Shown here: positions 1 to 8,667 of the stretch, piece by piece
Position numbering within the stretch: the first letter of the stretch is position 1
How the letters are laid out: each line of letters starts with the position of its first letter
DNA from: Microbacterium sp. JZ31
GTDB taxonomy: Bacteria > Actinomycetota > Actinomycetes > Actinomycetales > Microbacteriaceae
Reading direction: 5' to 3'
Assembly (NCBI RefSeq): GCF_016805985.1
Contig: NZ_CP017661.1
Coordinates: forward strand, 3,130,419-3,194,418
DNA: 64,000 bases
The notes under the pieces: model-generated
Database searches by the model: none
What the model saw: only the letters and a program-made list of their open reading frames with translations
Told to the model about the DNA's origin: nothing
Made by a program: the position numbers and the translations under genes

Positions 1-539
1 TGCGTGATGCCGAAGTCGTCGAGCAGCTGCTGATAGGCGGAGGCTTCTTCCAGCGGGTTCAGCTCGGACCGGTGGAGGTTCTCGAGCAGCGCATCGCGCA
101 GGAGGTTCTCGTCCGACGTGTCGCGCACGATCGCGGGGATGTCCGTAAGCCCTGCCTCGCGCGAGGCGCGGGTGCGGCGCTCCCCCATGATGAGCTCGTA
201 CGTGCCGTCACCCTTGTCGCGGACGACGACGGGCTGCAGCACGCCGAACTCCCGCACGCTGTGCACGAGCTCTGCGAGGTCCTCCGGGTCGAAGTGCGTG
301 CGCGGCTGCCGCGGGTTCGGAACGATGCTGTGCGGATCGATGTGCACGAGTCGCGCACCGGGCACCGCGACCAGGTCGTCTTCGGCGATCTCCGCCTCTG
401 CTGTCGCCCGGTCCGCGGCCTCGGCAGCCTTCTTGGTCGGGGCGCCGGGGAAGAAGACGTCCACGGGGCGTGCCTCACTCGAGTCCGCCGTGGGGATCAG
501 CGCGCCGATACCCCGTCCCAATCCCGTTCGCTTCGCCAT
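1..539 (-). CDS. parB: Chromosome-partitioning protein ParB, 3' part missing
   Basis: ParB is the CTPase DNA-binding protein that loads at parS and spreads to form the segregation complex near the origin. The visible 179 residues begin [16 protein letters not shown], typical of ParB. They contain the box I motif NPRQPR (about 75-80), the CTP-binding GERRTRAS motif (119-126) and [10 protein letters not shown] (153-162). The helix-turn-helix and dimerisation domains lie beyond the left edge. The ATG overlaps the parA stop codon (TGATG), so the two genes are translationally coupled. Seven parS-like sites lie within 3 kb. Confidence 0.95.
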   Translation of the reverse strand, partial: MAKRTGLGRGIGALIPTADSSEARPVDVFFPGAPTKKAAEAADRATAEAEIAEDDLVAVPGARLVHIDPHSIVPNPRQPRTHFDPEDLAELVHSVREFGVLQPVVVRDKGDGTYELIMGERRTRASREAGLTDIPAIVRDTSDENLLRDALLENLHRSELNPLEEASAYQQLLDDFGIT

Positions 540-1479
540 CAATCTTCCTCTCCCGTCTCCGCGGCGTCATCGCGACCCCGCCGCACGATCTCCACCGCGG
601 CCTCGCGGTACGCGATCGCGCCCGCCGAATTGCCGTCGTATGCGATCACCGTCTGGCCGAAGCTCGGCGCCTCGGAAATCCGCACTGACCGGGGGATCAT
701 CGTGCGCAGCACCTCGGTCTCGAAGTGGTTGCGCACCTCGTCCGCGACCTGCTGGGCGAGCTTCGTCCGTCCGTCGTACATCGTCAGGAGGATGGTCGAC
801 AGATGCAGCCGCGGATTCAGGTGCTTCTGGATCATCTTCACGTTGCCGAGCAGCTGGCTCAGGCCCTCGAGCGCGTAGTACTCGCACTGGATGGGGAGGA
901 AGACCTCCTCCGCCGCCGTGAAGGCGTTGATCGTCAGCAGCCCGAGGGACGGCGGGCAGTCGATCAGGATGAAGTCGAGCGGTTTCTCCTGCTCGCGAAC
1001 GAAGTCGTCGATCGCGGTCTTCAGGCGCTGCTCGCGCGCGACCTGCGTGACCAGCTCGATCTCCGCCCCGCGAGGTGGATGTTGCTGGGAGCGCAGAACA
1101 GCGTCTCCGACTCTGGGCTGGTCTGGACGACGTCCGACAGGGGGAAGCCGTCGATCAGGACGTCGTAGATGCTCGGGGTGTCGGCGCTGTGGGGGATGCC
1201 GAGAGCGGTGGACGCGTTGCCCTGCGGATCCAGGTCGATCACGAGCACGCGCCCGCCGAGAGATGCGAGAGCCGCGGCGACATTGACCGTGGTGGTGGTC
1301 TTGCCGACGCCGCCCTTCTGGTTCGAGATCGTCATGATCCGGGTGCGTCCCGGGAACTGCACCTCGACACCCTCGAGCGCCCGGCGTCGAGCCGACAGAT
1401 CGGCCAGCTCGCGAGCGAGAGGGGTGTCGTCGGGGAGTGCGAACGACGCCGCCTTCTCGGACTGTTTCACGTGAAACAC
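539..1479 (-). CDS. parA: Chromosome-partitioning ATPase ParA (Soj), apparent frameshift
   Basis: ParA is the deviant Walker-type ATPase that moves ParB-parS complexes. The N-terminal frame has [16 protein letters not shown] (Walker A, residues 51-66) and [13 protein letters not shown]. The C-terminal frame continues through [10 protein letters not shown] and [12 protein letters not shown] to the stop. The frames join at 1066-1069, where a run of four C (plus strand) should be five; adding one base restores a 313-residue ParA. A one-base homopolymer loss in a conserved gene suggests a sequencing error. The GTG start at 1479 lies at a perfect parS, so the first codons read FHVKQ; a second GTG four codons in is possible. 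Confidence 0.88.
1463..1478. promoter_or_regulatory. parS site 1 (perfect)
   Basis: TGTTTCACGTGAAACA, the perfect 16-bp palindrome bound by ParB. It overlaps the first codons of parA, so bound ParB could also repress parA-parB (inference). Confidence 0.93.
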
Positions 1480-1988
1480 TCTTCCCTTCGCGAGCGATTG
1501 GCCTCCCCTACTCTAACCGCCCGCACCGACACGACCGACCGATGCGGTGCGCGCGGCGCCGCTCGATGTCCCACTTCAGCGTTGAGTCCCGAAGTGGTGG
1601 GCACCCGCCTCGGATGGGCGCGAATGCGGGCGGCGTACTGGGTCTAGCCAGGTGTCGTCGCGGTGCCACACCTCACGCCCGGGGCGCCTTGCAAGATGTT
1701 TCACGTGAAACATACCTTCCCGCGTGGATGGCACCGCTCCGACTACGAACATCTGCGCCGATCAGCACCGTCACACATCCGTGGGCGCAGCCTTAGGAGC
1801 GCGTTGATGGAGGGCACTCTCACCTCATGACGAGTTCGACAGATGGTCTGCTCCGCCCGCGCTACCCCCGCCTCCTGTCAGCGACGTGACGAGCAGGGTC
1901 GGACCACACGAGGATGGCCTATCCGACCGCTGCGGGGGCGACTACGGCTGGTGCGGCTGCGTGCACGCCGCGGCGCATTGCAGCTGTT
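1480..1988. other. Non-coding gap between parA and the lipid-kinase remnant
   Basis: I see no convincing gene in these 509 bases. They hold one perfect parS (1697-1712) and a perfect 7-bp inverted repeat CCACTTC/GAAGTGG (1571-1577 and 1591-1597) without a T-run. A near-perfect parS straddles the right boundary. The parA promoter must lie here. Confidence 0.5.
1697..1712. promoter_or_regulatory. parS site 2 (perfect)
   Basis: TGTTTCACGTGAAACA, an exact 16-bp palindrome in the non-coding gap upstream of parA. Confidence 0.93.
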
Positions 1989-2000
1989 TCACATGAAACA
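1985..2000. promoter_or_regulatory. parS-like site 3 (one mismatch)
   Basis: TGTTTCACATGAAACA differs from the palindrome at one central base. It covers the stop region of the lipid-kinase remnant. Binding may be weaker. Confidence 0.75.
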
Positions 2001-3048
2001 TCTACGCAGCAGGTCAAGGCCGCCGCGAACGACCTCGAACCGTACGGGAGTGGTTCCAATGCGCTCGCCATCGCCATACACGGCGGGGTGGCCCGGCGAT
2101 TCGATCGCCATCGCGCACGGTGACCGCGCGCAGCTTCGGCGACCGCAAGTGCGCGCCGAGAGCCATCAGCGGGAACAGCTGCGCCGCGGAGAGTCGGCCG
2201 ACGTCGCGTGCGAGGACGAGCTGCAGCAGGCCGTCGTCCATCCGGGCGTGCGGTGCCACCCGAATTCCGCCACCGAATGCCGGGGCATTCGCGACGGTCA
2301 CGAGCGCTTCGCGGTCCACCCACGTGAAGTCGCGTCCCGCACCCAGGTCGGCGTCGATCACGTGCAGCCCGGCGAAAGTCTTCAGGTGCGCGCGTTGTGG
2401 GGGAGTGGTCTAGGCTCCGTCCGCGGTCACGCGGTTTCGCCACGAGCGGTACGCGAGGATCTCGCGCAGCGCAGCCGCGACATAGCGTGACGAACCACGA
2501 GGGAAGCGCACGCCGTGCGCTCGCGCGTTGACCGCCGCGTCGAGCCCTGCGGAGACCGCGCCTGCCACCACCGCACGGGGTCGCTGCCGGTCACGCAGCC
2601 CTCCACCCCGGCACCGGTCACGCGCAGCGAGTCGACATCGCTCGGGGGCCTGCGCGTCGTCGACCGCTCGATCACGTCCGCCCCCGCGCACACGGCGTCG
2701 CGCGGCACGCCCACTGCCGCCGCGAAGTCGTTGCCGGTGCCGACCGGCACGATGCCCAGGAACGGCCGACTCGGCAAGCGCTTGGATCGCCGGGTGCACC
2801 ATTCCGTCTCCGCCGACGACCACCAACGCGTCGAGTCCGGAGAGTTCGCGACGCACGTTCGCAAGCGCGACCTCCGCAGTGAGCGCGGAGAGCCCGACGA
2901 CCTCCACACCCCGTTCGGCAAGCTGGTGCGCCAGACGCGCGCCCAGGCCCCTGGCCGCGCCTCCGCCGGCCGAGGGGATGACCACGAGTCCGTGCCGGCG
3001 AGCGACGTCCGCACTGCCACGCTGGTCCGGGGTCGCGCCCGGTTTCAC
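1989..3048 (-). pseudogene. Diacylglycerol-kinase-family lipid kinase, multiply disrupted
   Basis: The pieces together match the DAGK/YegS family that phosphorylates lipid substrates at the membrane. They contain VVVGGDGMVHPA (nucleotide-binding GGDG), IVPVGTGNDFA, and near the C-terminus FGGGIRVAPHARMDDGLL. These lie in different frames. The reading shifts near 2754-2775, back near 2571-2572, meets an in-frame TAG at 2410-2412, and shifts again near 2080-2092. Several shifts fit missing G/C bases in short runs, as in neighbouring genes, but the TAG does not obviously. Either a true pseudogene or an error-dense stretch. The GTG at 3048 is only a candidate start; it lies in a parS-like sequence. 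Confidence 0.7.
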
Positions 3049-3056
3049 GTGAAACG
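3041..3056. promoter_or_regulatory. parS-like site 4
   Basis: Perfect 14-bp core GTTTCACGTGAAAC (3042-3055), with both outermost bases changed. Confidence 0.8.
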
Positions 3057-3076
3057 GGGCGGAGGAGCCGTGACGA

Positions 3077-3092
3077 TGTTTCACGTGAAACG
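3077..3092. promoter_or_regulatory. parS-like site 5 (one mismatch)
   Basis: TGTTTCACGTGAAACG: only the final base differs from the palindrome. Confidence 0.87.
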
Positions 3093-3131
3093 CGCAGCCC
3101 GCGGGGGCCGCGATCGTCACGTGGACGCCGG

Positions 3132-3147
3132 TGTTCCACGTGAAACG
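3132..3147. promoter_or_regulatory. parS-like site 6 (two mismatches)
   Basis: TGTTCCACGTGAAACG: changed at positions 5 and 16. The central CCACGTG is kept. Confidence 0.65.
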
Positions 3148-3409
3148 ACCGTCGCCCGCCATGCCGGATCGGACGTGCAGCAGGCCGTGAGCCCGACCAA
3201 GACACCCGGCGTATCCCGCGCGCCGATCGGGCGCAGAACCCTCGCCACGGGCGTCCTCATAAGCAGTGGGGAGCGAACGCGACCACAGGAGACACCACCG
3301 GGCGACAGCCGACAACAGTCAGCCACGGCCGTGAAGTCGCCACGCGCCTCGTGCGGTACAAGCCGAGAGCGACCGACCACACACGTGGCGTCTCAGCCGG
3401 CGCCGCGGA

Positions 3410-3425
3410 TGTTTCACGTGAAACG
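3410..3425. promoter_or_regulatory. parS-like site 7 (one mismatch)
   Basis: TGTTTCACGTGAAACG: only the last base differs. It lies just beyond the rsmG stop codon. Confidence 0.87.
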
Positions 3426-3443
3426 CGGCGCAGAGGCTTCCGC

Positions 3444-4078
3444 TCAGGCGCGCACGATCGCTCGAACGACGCGTGTCTCCTCAGCGAGCAGGCCCTCGCC
3501 CAACACCTCGACGCGCACGTCCGACAGCTTGTACTTGCGGATGGCCTTCTGTGCGGCCTCGATCTCGGCCGGAGCACCCATGCCCTTGAGCAGGATCAGC
3601 TCGCCGCCATCACGCGCGAGGGGAGCGACCCACGGGATCAGGGTGCGCAGCGCGCTCACCGCGCGAGCGGTGACGGCATCGAGCATGCCCTCGTACCGGC
3701 CGGCTTCCTCGGCCCGAGCCCGCAGCACCTCGACGTTCGTCAATCCGAGCGCCGTCACCTGCTCCTCGAGCCAGGTCACGCGCCGCTCCATGGGCTCGAT
3801 GAGCACGAACCGCACGTCCGGACGCGCGATCGCGAGCACCAGCCCGGGGAGCCCTGCACCCGAACCGACGTCTCCCACGACACCACCCGCGGGGAACAGG
3901 GGAGCGGCGATCGCGCTGTTCAGGATGTGCCGCGTCCACAGCCGCGGCACCTCGAGCGGCCCGATCAGCCCGCGCTCCTCGCCCTGTCCGCGAGCGCCGC
4001 GGTGAACTGCCGCGCGAGTGCGATGCGGTCCCCGAAGAGATCGGCGGCCGCCGCGGGCTCCGGTTCGAGGCCCTCCAC
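3444..4078 (-). CDS. rsmG: 16S rRNA (guanine527-N7)-methyltransferase RsmG, apparent frameshift
   Basis: RsmG methylates G527 of 16S rRNA with S-adenosylmethionine. Downstream of the join the protein shows PRLWTRHILNSA, the SAM-binding motif VGDVGSGAGLPGLVLA, and VTARAVSALRTLIPW, all family hallmarks. Translation starts at GTG 4078, two bases after the khpB stop, with VEGLEPEPAAAADLFG. It breaks at 3982-3984, where three C (plus strand) should be four; one added base joins FTAALADRG to EERGLIGPLE. Restored length is about 211 residues, normal for the family. Confidence 0.9.
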
Positions 4079-4080
4079 GC

Positions 4081-4572
4081 TCAGCCCCGGCGGATGACGG
4101 TGTGGCGGTCGGCGCCGTCGCCGTAGGACTCCGAGACCAGGCCGCGGTCGGCGACGATGTCGTGCACGAGCTTGCGCTCGTAGCTCGACATCGCGGGCAG
4201 CGACGCCTGCGACGCCCCCTCGTCGAGGCGAGCGACCGCGGCGTCGACGAGCTTCTCGAGCTGACGCTGCCGGGCATCGCGAGATCCGCCCACGTCGAGG
4301 ATCAGGCGCGAAAAGCGCCCCGTCTTCGCCTGCACCGCGAGGCGCGTGAGCTCCTGCAGCGCCTGCACCGTGTCGGGATTCGTCAGCACCGCTAGCGAGT
4401 CGTCGTCCGACTCGACCGACACATAGGCGCGCCCCTGCTTGACGTCGAGCGTCAGGTCGCCGTCGATGTCGGTGATGTCGAGAAGCCCCTCGACGTAATC
4501 GGCGGCGATGTCGCCCTCGGTCTCGAGCTCGGCCACGGTGGGGGTGTCGCCGGTGGCGTCAGTGGTGGTCAT
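4081..4572 (-). CDS. khpB: RNA-binding protein KhpB (Jag; KH and R3H domains)
   Basis: 163 residues. The N-terminal part is acidic and is followed by a KH-type fold (about 30-95). The C-terminal R3H domain includes LPAMSSYERKLVHDIVAD and ends DRHTVIRRG. KhpB/Jag proteins bind RNA and influence cell division and envelope growth; the place between yidC and rsmG is the conserved actinobacterial position. It is probably co-transcribed with both: the yidC stop is about 50 bases upstream and the rsmG GTG two bases downstream. Confidence 0.93.
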   Translation of the reverse strand: MTTTDATGDTPTVAELETEGDIAADYVEGLLDITDIDGDLTLDVKQGRAYVSVESDDDSLAVLTNPDTVQALQELTRLAVQAKTGRFSRLILDVGGSRDARQRQLEKLVDAAVARLDEGASQASLPAMSSYERKLVHDIVADRGLVSESYGDGADRHTVIRRG

Positions 4573-4621
4573 ATGCGGGGGTCCTCGATGTCGTGAGAAG
4601 CAAAGGCCAGGTCAGAGGCGC

Positions 4622-5688
4622 TTACTTGACCGGAGCGCCGGCCGTGCCGTCGTCTTTCGACGGACCGGACGGACCATCCGTGCGCTGCTGCGCCTGCTTC
4701 TTCGCGCGCTGCTTGCCCATGGGCTGCTGCCGCTTGGGCTGCTGCGCCTTGCGCTTCTCGGACTCGGCGAGCAGGCGACGCTGCTCCTCCTCGTAAACGG
4801 CCATCGGGACGACCTTGCCCTGAGAGTTCAGTGCCTTGCCGCGGCGGGCGAGACGCTCCTCGCGGGCCTTGGCGGCCTCGGAGCCGGGCGTCGGCAGCTC
4901 GCGGATGATCACGAACTGCTGCGCCATGGTCCACAGGTTGCTGAAGAACCAGTAGAGCACCAGGCCGAGCGGGAAGAAGACGCCCGAGAAGATGAAGCCG
5001 AGCGGGAGGACCCACAGCATGATGCGCTGCATCTGGTAGGCCTGGCCGGTCTTGGCCTCGGGGAGAGGTTCTTCGAGATGATCTGCAGCTGCGTGTAGAA
5101 CTGCGACGCGATCATCAGCACCACGAGCACGGCCAGGATGATGATCGTCGCGGTCGAGCCCGCGGCCCACGCGTCGCCCAGCGTCTGGTGGAAGGGTGCG
5201 ATCTCGAACAGCTTGGCGTCGTTGAACTGCTGCGTCAGCTCGGCATTGAGCAGCCCGACACCGCCGCGGTCTTTGGCCGCATGCAGCTTGACGTCCGACA
5301 GCGTGTAGTACATCGAGAAGAAGATCGGCATCTGCACGAGCAGCGGCCAGCAGCCGCTGAGCGGGCTCGAGCCGTGCTTCTTGTACAGGTCCATCGTCTC
5401 GCGGCTCATGGCCTCACGAGAGAGCTGGTCGCGCTTGCCCTTGTAGCGCTCCTGGATCTTCCGGATCTGCGGAGCGAGCTCCATCATCGCGCGCTGGCTC
5501 TTGATCTGGCGCACGAAGAGCGGGATCAGCGCCGCACGCACGACGATCACGACGCCCAGCAGCGCGAGCATCCAGGTGATGCCGCCGGCCGCAGGCAGCC
5601 CGATCGAGGTGAACAGCCAGTGCCAGGCGACCAGGATGGCCTCCACGGCCCACTTCAGGGGCCAGAGGATGGTTCCGAAGAAATCCAC
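4622..5688 (-). CDS. yidC: Membrane protein insertase YidC, apparent frameshift
   Basis: YidC (Oxa1 family) inserts membrane proteins, alone or with Sec. The first frame starts at GTG 5688 (VDFFGTILWPLKW) and has a membrane segment at about 30-55, then IKSQRAMMELAPQIRKIQ and CWPLLVQMPIFFSMYYTL. The second frame carries MLWVLPLGFIFSGVFFPLGL and a basic C-terminal tail rich in Q and K. The join is at 5060-5063, where four G (plus strand) should be five, giving KNLSPEAKTGQAYQMQ. Restored length is about 355 residues. The gene should be essential, so an assembly error is more likely than a real break. Confidence 0.93.
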
Positions 5689-5694
5689 GAAGGA

Positions 5695-6045
5695 TCAGTC
5701 CTTTCGAGCGGGCACGACGAAGCCGTGGGGGGTGAGGTCATGGCGGAAGGCCGGATGCGGACGCACGTCGTCCTGCCCGCCGGCCGCCCAAGGATTGCAT
5801 CGGGCGATGCGCGCCGCCGCGAGCACCGAGCCCTTCAGGAGCCCGTGCTGCTGAACCGCGGTCACCGCGTACGCCGAGCAGGAGGGGTAGTACCGGCACA
5901 CCTCTCCGTAGAGCGGAGAGATCACGGCCCGGTAGCCGTGAAGCAGGGCGAGCCCTGCGTTGCGGGGCAGCAGCGGCACCGCCGCGAGCGCATCCGCGGC
6001 GTGCAGGTGCCCGGTTCCGCGAGCCGACGCCGGCAGCACGCTCAT
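5695..6045 (-). CDS. yidD: Membrane protein insertion efficiency factor YidD
   Basis: 116 residues with the YidD signature: GYRAVISPLYGEVCRYYPSC, then SAYAVTAVQQHG and RIARCNPWAAGG. YidD is a small amphipathic membrane-associated protein thought to help YidC insertion. The ATG at 6045 overlaps the rnpA stop and the stop falls seven bases before the yidC GTG. The three genes therefore look like one tightly packed transcript. An N-terminal extension of about 30 residues precedes the conserved core. Confidence 0.93.
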   Translation of the reverse strand: MSVLPASARGTGHLHAADALAAVPLLPRNAGLALLHGYRAVISPLYGEVCRYYPSCSAYAVTAVQQHGLLKGSVLAAARIARCNPWAAGGQDDVRPHPAFRHDLTPHGFVVPARKD

Positions 6046-6380
6046 GCCGCCGCCCTCCGCGCAAGGCAGCGCGCCACCTCGGCGCGCAGATCCTGGAACG
6101 AGGCGGTCGCGGCCGACGGCAGCGCACGGATCACCACGTCGGCGCCCTCGCGCACGTCGGGGAGCGCTTCGGCGCACACGGCCTTGAGACGCCGCCGCAC
6201 CGTGTTGCGCGTGACGGCGTTGCCCACGGCCTTGCTCACGATGAAGCCGAACCGCGCGGCGCGCGGTTCGGCTGTCAGGATCACGTGGGTCACCGTGTTC
6301 GCACCCGCGCACCGAGCGCCCCTGCGGACGACGAACCGATAGTCGTCGCCGCGGGTGAGGCGTCTCGGCCGCGCGAGCAC
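6042..6380 (-). CDS. rnpA: Ribonuclease P protein component
   Basis: RnpA is the protein subunit of RNase P, which matures tRNA 5' ends. I chose GTG 6380 (VLARPRRLTRGDDYRFVVRRG), giving 112 residues, the usual size; longer upstream translation would run into rpmH. The RNR-like motif appears as VSKAVGNAVTRNTVRRRLK (about 59-77). It sits between rpmH and yidD in the standard order, with a 4-base overlap with yidD. Confidence 0.93.
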   Translation of the reverse strand: MLARPRRLTRGDDYRFVVRRGARCAGANTVTHVILTAEPRAARFGFIVSKAVGNAVTRNTVRRRLKAVCAEALPDVREGADVVIRALPSAATASFQDLRAEVARCLARRAAA

Positions 6381-6402
6381 GGTCCGTTGCAGAGCGGCGG
6401 CG

Positions 6403-6540
6403 TTACGCCGACAGCTCGGTGCGGCCCTTGCCGCGGCGCGCGGCGAGGATCGCGCGGCCGGCACGCGTGCGCATGCGGGCGCGGAAGCCGTGCTTCTTGG
6501 CGCGACGACGGTTGTTGGGCTGGAAGGTGCGCTTGCTCAT
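6403..6540 (-). CDS. rpmH: 50S ribosomal protein L34
   Basis: 45 residues, from [19 protein letters not shown] to GRTELSA. This is the almost invariant L34 sequence, very basic, a late-assembling large-subunit protein. It marks the left border of the dnaA promoter region and heads the leftward rpmH-rnpA-yidD-yidC-khpB-rsmG cluster. Confidence 0.97.
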   Translation of the reverse strand: MSKRTFQPNNRRRAKKHGFRARMRTRAGRAILAARRGKGRTELSA

Positions 6541-6878
6541 GGGATCACTCCGGAGAAGGTGTCACCGGGATGGATGCTGCCGGGGACGTAGACGGTACGG
6601 GAATGCCGCGAGGGCATAAGTCAACCGACTTAGGTTACGTCCGGCCTTGTGATTCGCGCAAACTGGCGCGGCAACCTGACAGTATCTCCACAGCCCCGCG
6701 CCCGCCCGTGCAGGGACACGCGTCGAGCCGTCCGAATCAGCGCGACAGGGTTTGCTGTCGGCCCCCTCGGTGACTAGCGTGGCACCAGTTATCCACAGGC
6801 TGAAGCGCATGATCGCGCGGCGGCACCCTCACCCGAGAGGATGCCCTGTGGATGGCTCGGACTTCACGAGGGGGGCCC
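6541..6878. promoter_or_regulatory. Divergent rpmH/dnaA promoter region with a DnaA box
   Basis: This gap holds the leftward rpmH and rightward dnaA promoters. A perfect DnaA box TTATCCACA at 6789-6797 lies about 80 bases before the dnaA start, the expected arrangement for DnaA autoregulation. The related CTGTGGATGG at 6846-6855 is a much weaker match. The G-rich GAGGGGGGCC just before the ATG is the ribosome-binding site. Confidence 0.7.
6789..6797 (+). promoter_or_regulatory. DnaA box upstream of dnaA
   Basis: Exact TTATCCACA nonamer in the dnaA promoter region. Confidence 0.85.
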
Positions 6879-8294
6879 ATGACCACTCCAGACGACGTTC
6901 CTCCGGCGCAGCAGTTCCCGGAGGTGCCTGCCTGGCGATCCGTGCTCGGCGAGCTCGAGCACGACCCGCGCGTCACGCCGCCCATGAAGGGCTTCCTCAG
7001 CCTCGTCGTCGCCGAGGGCGTGATGGGCGGGACGCTCTATCTCGCGGTTCCCAACGACCTGACCGCCGCGCAGATCACCAAGCGCCTGCGCGAGCCCATC
7101 ATGGAGGCGCTCGCCCGGGTGGGCGGCGATGCCCAGTCGTTCCGCGTCACCGTGAGCCCCGACCTCTCCGAGGCCCAGCTGCCGACCACGCTTCCCCCGA
7201 TCGAGAACCCGCCTCCGCAGCAGCGCCCGGTCGAGGCCCCGACGGACGCGCACACCCCCAGCCGCAGCGACACCCGGCTGAACCCGAAGTACACGTTCGA
7301 CAACTTCGTGATCGGCCAGTCGAACCGATTCGCGCATGCCGCGGCCGTCGCGGTCGCGGAGGCGCCCGCCAAGGCGTACAACCCGCTGTTCATCTACGGC
7401 GACTCGGGCCTCGGCAAGACGCACCTGCTGCACGCGATCGGCGACTACGCGCAGAGCCTGTTCGCCGGCGTCCGCGTCAGGTACGTCTCGAGCGAGGAGT
7501 TCACGAACGACTTCATCAACTCGATCGCCAACAACCGGGGAGCGGCATTCAACGCGCGCTACCGCGACGTGGACATCCTGCTGATCGACGACATCCAGTT
7601 CCTGCAGGGGAAGGCCGAGACCCAGGAGGCCTTCTTCCACACCTTCAACACGCTGCACGACCATGACAAGCAGGTCGTCATCACGTCGGATGTCGCTCCC
7701 AAGCACCTCACCGGCTTCGAGGACCGGATGCGCAGCCGCTTCGAGTGGGGTCTGATCACCGACGTGCAGGCCCCCGACCTCGAGACCCGCATCGCGATCC
7801 TGCGCAAGAAGGCGCAGTCCGAGCGCCTCTACATCCCCGACGACGTCGTGGAGTACATCGCCACCGTCGTCTCGACGAACATCCGCGAGCTCGAGGGCGC
7901 GCTGATCCGCGTCTCGGCCTTCGCCAGTCTGAACCGCTCGGAGGTCGACATCCAGCTCGCGCAGAACGTGCTGCGCGACATCGTCGACCAGACAGAGGAC
8001 AACGTGGTGTCGGAGAACGACATCATCACGGCGACCGCCGCCTACTTCAAGCTCACGGTCGACGACCTGTACGGCTCCAGCCGTTCCCAGGCGGTCGCGC
8101 AGGCGCGTCAGATCGCGATGTATCTGTGCCGCGAGCGCACGAGCCTGTCGCTCCCGAAGATCGGACAGCTGTTCGGCGGGCGCGATCACACGACGGTGAT
8201 GTACGCGTACAAGAAGATCAGCGACCTCATGAAGGAGCGCCGCTCGATCTACAACCAGGTCACCGAGATCACCACGCAGCTCGGCCGTCGCTGA
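6879..8294 (+). CDS. dnaA: Chromosomal replication initiator DnaA
   Basis: 471 residues from ATG 6879, preceded by a strong G-rich ribosome-binding site; an upstream in-frame ATG at 6852 is less likely. Domain I spans about 1-100 and a Pro-rich linker about 100-135. The AAA+ domain follows, with Walker A GDSGLGKT (174-181) and Walker B ILLIDDIQFL. Domain IV at the C-terminus has RDHTTVMYAYKKI, which reads DnaA boxes. It initiates replication at the adjacent oriC. A long hairpin follows the stop. Confidence 0.98.
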   Translation: MTTPDDVPPAQQFPEVPAWRSVLGELEHDPRVTPPMKGFLSLVVAEGVMGGTLYLAVPNDLTAAQITKRLREPIMEALARVGGDAQSFRVTVSPDLSEAQLPTTLPPIENPPPQQRPVEAPTDAHTPSRSDTRLNPKYTFDNFVIGQSNRFAHAAAVAVAEAPAKAYNPLFIYGDSGLGKTHLLHAIGDYAQSLFAGVRVRYVSSEEFTNDFINSIANNRGAAFNARYRDVDILLIDDIQFLQGKAETQEAFFHTFNTLHDHDKQVVITSDVAPKHLTGFEDRMRSRFEWGLITDVQAPDLETRIAILRKKAQSERLYIPDDVVEYIATVVSTNIRELEGALIRVSAFASLNRSEVDIQLAQNVLRDIVDQTEDNVVSENDIITATAAYFKLTVDDLYGSSRSQAVAQARQIAMYLCRERTSLSLPKIGQLFGGRDHTTVMYAYKKISDLMKERRSIYNQVTEITTQLGRR

Positions 8295-8306
8295 CCCGCT
8301 CCTCCT

Positions 8307-8339
8307 CGCCGCCCTCACGCGCTCCGCGTGGGGGCGGCG
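8307..8339 (+). terminator. Hairpin after dnaA
   Basis: 15-bp stem (8307-8321 with 8325-8339, one G-U pair) and a 3-base loop, but no T-run. It may end or stabilise the dnaA transcript. Confidence 0.5.
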
Positions 8340-8468
8340 TCGTGCGTCCCCCCCGGGCTTCGCCGACGCCCCTCGACATTCCGCTGACGGCTTCGGTTCG
8401 CCCACCACGTATGCCGCGATCCGCGCTTGACACCCCTCCGGAAGTGCCTCTATAAGACTTTCCCCACT

Positions 8469-8488
8469 TGTGGATAACTTGGGGATAA
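8469..8488 (-). promoter_or_regulatory. Pair of DnaA boxes in oriC (left group)
   Basis: TGTGGATAA at 8469-8477 is a perfect reverse box. TGGGGATAA at 8480-8488 has one mismatch. They are spaced by 11 bases start to start, about one helical turn. Confidence 0.8.
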
Positions 8489-8649
8489 CTGTTGAGACAC
8501 GCCTTCGGTGATGTGAACGACACGCGAACACGATGTGGATGCGCATGTCAAGGGAGGTGACACGGCCGCCGGATCCTCCCCCGCTCATCCGCACCGGATC
8601 CACATCTCACAATCTTGTAGTTCCCTACGCGCGACCGGGATCCACAGAG

Positions 8650-8667
8650 TTATCCACATTTTCCACA
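8650..8667 (+). promoter_or_regulatory. Pair of DnaA boxes in oriC (right group)
   Basis: TTATCCACA at 8650-8658, followed directly by TTTTCCACA at 8659-8667. They are in opposite orientation to the left group. Confidence 0.8.

Larger units (their letters stand above)
3049..3443. other. Non-coding gap with parS-like sites between lipid kinase and rsmG
   Basis: I find no gene in this roughly 395-base stretch. Its content is three parS-like sites at 3077, 3132 and 3410 and the edge of a fourth, so it appears to serve as part of the ParB-loading region. Confidence 0.5.

Noticed and set aside
1571..1597. CCACTTC/GAAGTGG hairpin as a terminator
   Set aside because: Spacer of 13 bases, short stem and no T-run; the neighbouring genes do not end there.
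6843..6855. CTGTGGATGG before dnaA as a second DnaA box
   Set aside because: Two mismatches to the nonamer; kept only as a weak remark in the promoter entry.
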